The notes beneath the pieces are model-generated. The model was given only the letters and a program-made list of their open reading frames with translations. It had not been told where the DNA came from and did not search any database. A DNA stretch of 64,000 bases. It comes from Mesostigma viride. Taxonomy: Eukaryota > Streptophyta > Mesostigmatophyceae > Mesostigmatales > Mesostigmataceae. The translations under genes were made by a program, and so were the position numbers. Positions 61,764 to 64,000 of the stretch are shown here, piece after piece (positions within the stretch are counted from its first letter, which is position 1; every line of letters starts with the position of its first letter). The stretch is taken from positions 458,721 through 522,720 of the forward strand of contig RPFO01000041.1 of NCBI GenBank assembly GCA_009746045.1, read 5' to 3'.

Positions 61764-62277
61764 TCAATCAAGCACACTGTTGGCCCCCGTGTCATCACAT
61801 GCTGCACAAAACCAGGGATCACCAGGCACGGTGGACAGCGTGAAACCCAAGCACAACATGTGGCCCCCATGGTCGCCCGGATCCTGGTTGGAACACAAGA
61901 GAAAGGGGTTCACCTTCTTGTGGTCTGCACCGCCACACACCGTGCAGAGCACACTGTCACTGCCACTGTCACTGGATTCCCCCCCCCCCTTCCTGCCCAG
62001 CCACGGGCTGCCCGTAGATGGCATAGCCACTGCCATGCTCATACTCCCCCCCGGCCTTGTTATCCTTCCACTTGCCCCCCTGGGCCTCAGTTTTTTTCTT
62101 CTTGCGCATCCTGCGCCAGTTTGGGTCCCTCTTCTTGGCCTGCTGGCGTGCCCTCTCCAGCTTGAGGGAGGCCAGCTGCTCCTCCACAGCCGGTGTGACC
62201 GTGATTCCCAACCACATACTACCATCCTCTGCACATATGGTACCTCCTATGTTCAAGGTTTGACGACGTTCTGACAA
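61764..62277 (-). pseudogene. B1 ORF with PHD-like zinc finger, frameshifted at a G run
   Basis: The N-terminal frame (62277 down, MSERRQTLNIGGTICAEDGS) has AVEEQLASLKLERARQQAKK and a basic block DPNWRRMRKKKK. At a run of about 11 G (61980-61990 region) the frame must shift to continue as SDSGSDSVLCTVCGGADHKK, LLCSNQDPGDHGGHMLC and VPGDPWFCAACDD, stopping at 61764. The last 55 residues fit a PHD or related cross-brace finger (C-x2-C...C...H-x2-C...C-x2-C), although the fourth ligand is not a clear Cys. PiggyBac transposases end in a Cys-rich cross-brace domain, so this may be such a remnant; a captured host PHD gene is the alternative. TTGTCAG just before 62267 could be a 3' splice site, implying upstream exons. 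Confidence 0.5.
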
Positions 62278-63860
62278 GAACTGCCCAAGTTACAACCATT
62301 CCAAGACGGCCACCCATGTAGACACTACGAGGAAATTATAGTAACCATTCAGCCACACTAGCACCTCCTTCTTCATCAAAGACATCTGCAAACTGACCAA
62401 AGCACACATGATTAACTCTTGCACGCTGACGGCAACGCATGCTCAACGTGGGGGGTCATTGTGACAAGAACTACTCAAGTTGATGGGTTTCCTATATGAC
62501 CACCTGACAAGGCGCTAAGGACCACTCAGTAAGTTAGTAACCCCACAGTGCCACTTCATATGCCATCCTGAGTATGTTTACAAAGTACAAAGGGGTGGCC
62601 ACGCACCTCATATGTGTTCATCATCCCTCCAGCATGGCCAGCCTTGTAAATATGTTCATAGCCTTGACGATGGTAGCCCTAACATGCCTAAGCAGCATTT
62701 CCTATGTTTCTCCCAGGTTAGAGTGTAAGGTTGATGCCAACCAAGCTAATCAGCTCAACAACACCTCCTAAACTGTCCTCCCCGGCATGGATGACAAACT
62801 GGGACTATGGAGGGCAAGGAACCAAGTAGGAACATGGTATATATAGCTTGCATGCAGTCATGCATGTCAACCATGGTTGGCTCAGCACATTGTAGTCTTG
62901 TCACATCATCATAACAAAGGAAAGCTCAAACAACCATTGGTGCCAGCTATCTACATGCAGTCACACAAATGCAATATCTCCAACATCATCATCACTATAA
63001 CACTTCCATCCCTGCACGATAAAATGCAAAGAAACCATTGGCGGTCCTTCAGCGCATGAGCGCTGTGATGCCGCTGCGGCCTGCGAAGAGAGGGTGCGTC
63101 ACTCTCAAACAACAAGAAGCGTCCATACGCACAACATCCTTGCCAGAACACGTTTTATGAAATGCCTTATACCTTTCCGAAGAGCTATAGGCTGCGACTG
63201 AAGCGGCCCTGATCACGACATCAACGAAAACAATCTAAAGCTGCCAGGTATTCGGCAACACAACGGCAAGCGACGGCAAGCTAGCTGGCGGAAACTGCCC
63301 AAAAAGAACGCAAAAAAAATCGAACGATGAGCTCATAGAAGAAGGCACTGATAGCATATAACATTCGCGACAAATCTGTAACTCGCCCTCGTAAATCCCT
63401 CGCCCAGGCGCGCAATAACAGCCGTTATTCCATGGACAGGTCAGACACGCACTGCGCAGGTCTGAACAATTACTTACCGATAATGGCCGAAAATATGGCA
63501 AAAAGCACCAGCTCGGTTTAGAATTCGATGCAACCGATATTAACGCCTGCTTCACGGTCAGAACAACCCCCAAAACCGCGATTTGACAGCCGCTATCATG
63601 AATTCTATTTCATTCCGCGCGACCGAAAAATTCAGATTACCCCCCATGCCGATGGCATAAAAAAACAACAGCGATATTGTAAACCAGCTGATTTCCGCCA
63701 CAAACTAACATCATAAACTCATCGTCTTTTAGATTCGAGTAAAATTTTTGCATTTCGCCTGCCCTAGTGTGGTAGTTTCGCCTGAACGCAGTCGCCATGG
63801 CCACTTCCGCAAGGGGTGCGCGCACCGTGCACGTGAAATTTATGACCTTCGGTACCGGCG
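62278..63860. other. B1 interior without a convincing gene
   Basis: About 1.6 kb with only short frames. GACAAGAACT-C-CAAGTT occurs twice (62274 and 62463). There is no DDD/DDE transposase signature, so the element is non-autonomous or an exon structure is hidden by introns. Confidence 0.45.
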
Positions 63861-63886
63861 CGAATTTTTTGGCGCCAAAAAATTCG
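63861..63886. other. 26-base perfect palindrome beside the B1 right terminal repeat
   Basis: CGAATTTTTTGG-CGCC-AAAAAATTCG type sequence, self-complementary over all 26 bases and directly adjoining the 16-bp terminal repeat. There is no counterpart at the left end. It may be a transposase-binding or replication-derived structure. Confidence 0.75.
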
Positions 63887-63902
63887 GAAGGGACGGGTCC
63901 CC

Positions 63903-64000
63903 TTAACCTCAGCGAGGAGGTCAGGATGGATGGCCTCCAGAAACCGAATCTTGTACTCGGTCAGTTAACGCCCGACCGGCTCAGCTATGGCGGTCGGTCA
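63903..64000 (-). pseudogene. G1 gag, upstream fragment at window edge
   Basis: On the minus strand EYKIRFLEAIHPDLLAEV leads into the TTAA and joins the gag piece at 61242 in frame. Just upstream, in the same frame, TAA closes it, and a second TTAA lies there (63956-63959), so the gag is broken or interrupted again near the edge. The window ends before this can be settled. Confidence 0.55.

Larger units (their letters stand above)
61243..63902 (-). mobile_element. B1: piggyBac-like TTAA element in G1 gag
   Basis: 2660 bp with a 16-bp perfect terminal inverted repeat (GGGGACCCGTCCCTTC at 61243-61258, reverse complement at 63887-63902), flanked by TTAA on both sides (61239-61242 and 63903-63906). 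Removing the element and one TTAA rejoins G1 gag in frame (LLAEV to KKHYAEV). TTAA duplication is diagnostic of the piggyBac group. No full transposase is present, only a short zinc-finger ORF. Next to the right repeat is a 26-base perfect palindrome (63861-63886). Confidence 0.75.
5080..64000 (-). mobile_element. G1: Ty3/gypsy chromovirus-like LTR retrotransposon, host of all later insertions
   Basis: Reading on the minus strand from the right edge, the pieces in order are: gag with a CCHC knuckle, protease, RT, RNase H, integrase with a chromodomain-like tail, ORF3, a polypurine tract and the 3' LTR. The 5' LTR lies beyond the window. Six elements interrupt it directly (B1, C4, T1, P1, C2, C1). 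At five junctions the G1 reading frame resumes exactly when the insert and one copy of its target duplication are removed: TTAA at 61239, CCCTT at 36654/49029, CACTC at 35233/35390, CCCTC at 15448/34500 and GTACG at 6215/14909. At C4 the two halves of integrase join at the protein level, but the duplication is TGAGC/TGAGG. Without its insertions the visible part of G1 is roughly 9 kb. Confidence 0.85.

Noticed and set aside
1-64000. CRISPR array, operon or phage genome
   Set aside because: There are no regularly spaced repeats with unique spacers, and the content is dominated by eukaryotic LTR retrotransposons.

Overview
The window looks like a repeat-dense nuclear segment from a unicellular eukaryote, most likely an alga; the exact lineage cannot be fixed from sequence alone. 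There is a short gene-bearing flank (1-5079), and almost everything after it is transposable elements inserted inside one another. The evidence for an alga is the mix of Ty1/copia-type and Ty3/gypsy-type elements, a tRNA gene with no intron, and a flank carrying a protein family I associate with algae and the giant viruses that infect them.

Flank, 1-5079. It holds a tRNA-Ile(UAU), a small Cys/His zinc-binding ORF, two tiny ORFs, an F-box-like minus-strand ORF, a frameshifted gene of the algal/giant-virus family, degenerate repeats, and a minus-strand hypothetical gene (4190-5056). The compact layout and a shared A/T-rich motif before two ORFs make an endogenised giant-virus fragment possible, but this is not proven.

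Element G1, 5080 to beyond 64000. One Ty3/gypsy chromovirus-like element on the minus strand is the host of everything else. Reading from 64000 downwards it has gag, protease-RT-RNaseH-integrase-chromodomain, an extra third ORF (ORF3), a polypurine tract and a 3' LTR (5080-5717). Its reading frames are cut by six direct insertions. At five of them, removing the insert plus one target duplication rejoins the frame exactly; at the sixth (C4) the protein joins but the duplication is imperfect. The six are: B1 (61243-63902, piggyBac-like, TTAA); C4 (49195-56995); T1 (36659-49028, classical copia-type LTRs, CCCTT); P1 (35238-35389, a 152-bp perfect-type palindrome, CACTC); C2 (15453-34499, CCCTC); and C1 (6220-14908, GTACG). 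Further nesting: C3 (37017-44867) lies in an LTR of T1. S1 (18169-20675) lies in gag of C2. C5 (24333-32400) lies in RNase H of C2. S2 (26714-29039) lies in the integrase of C5, so nesting is four levels deep.

The C elements (C1, C2, C3, C4, C5) form an unusual copia-like lineage. Where both LTRs are visible, the LTRs begin AGTT and end AACT instead of TG/CA, with 5-bp target duplications and a shared polypurine tract and leader. An aspartic-protease-like domain with DT(N/Q) in place of DTG lies between integrase and RT. The RT box is HGDD or HADD instead of YVDD. C1/C2, C3 and C4 carry an extra ORF (ORF0) before gag. In C1/C2 and C3, gag and pol share one frame, separated by a single UGA followed by CUA or CUG, which suggests stop-codon readthrough. 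S1 and S2 have a split-direct-repeat layout like that of non-autonomous DIRS/Ngaro/TOC-type elements. Most C copies are defective through frameshifts, deletions or insertions.
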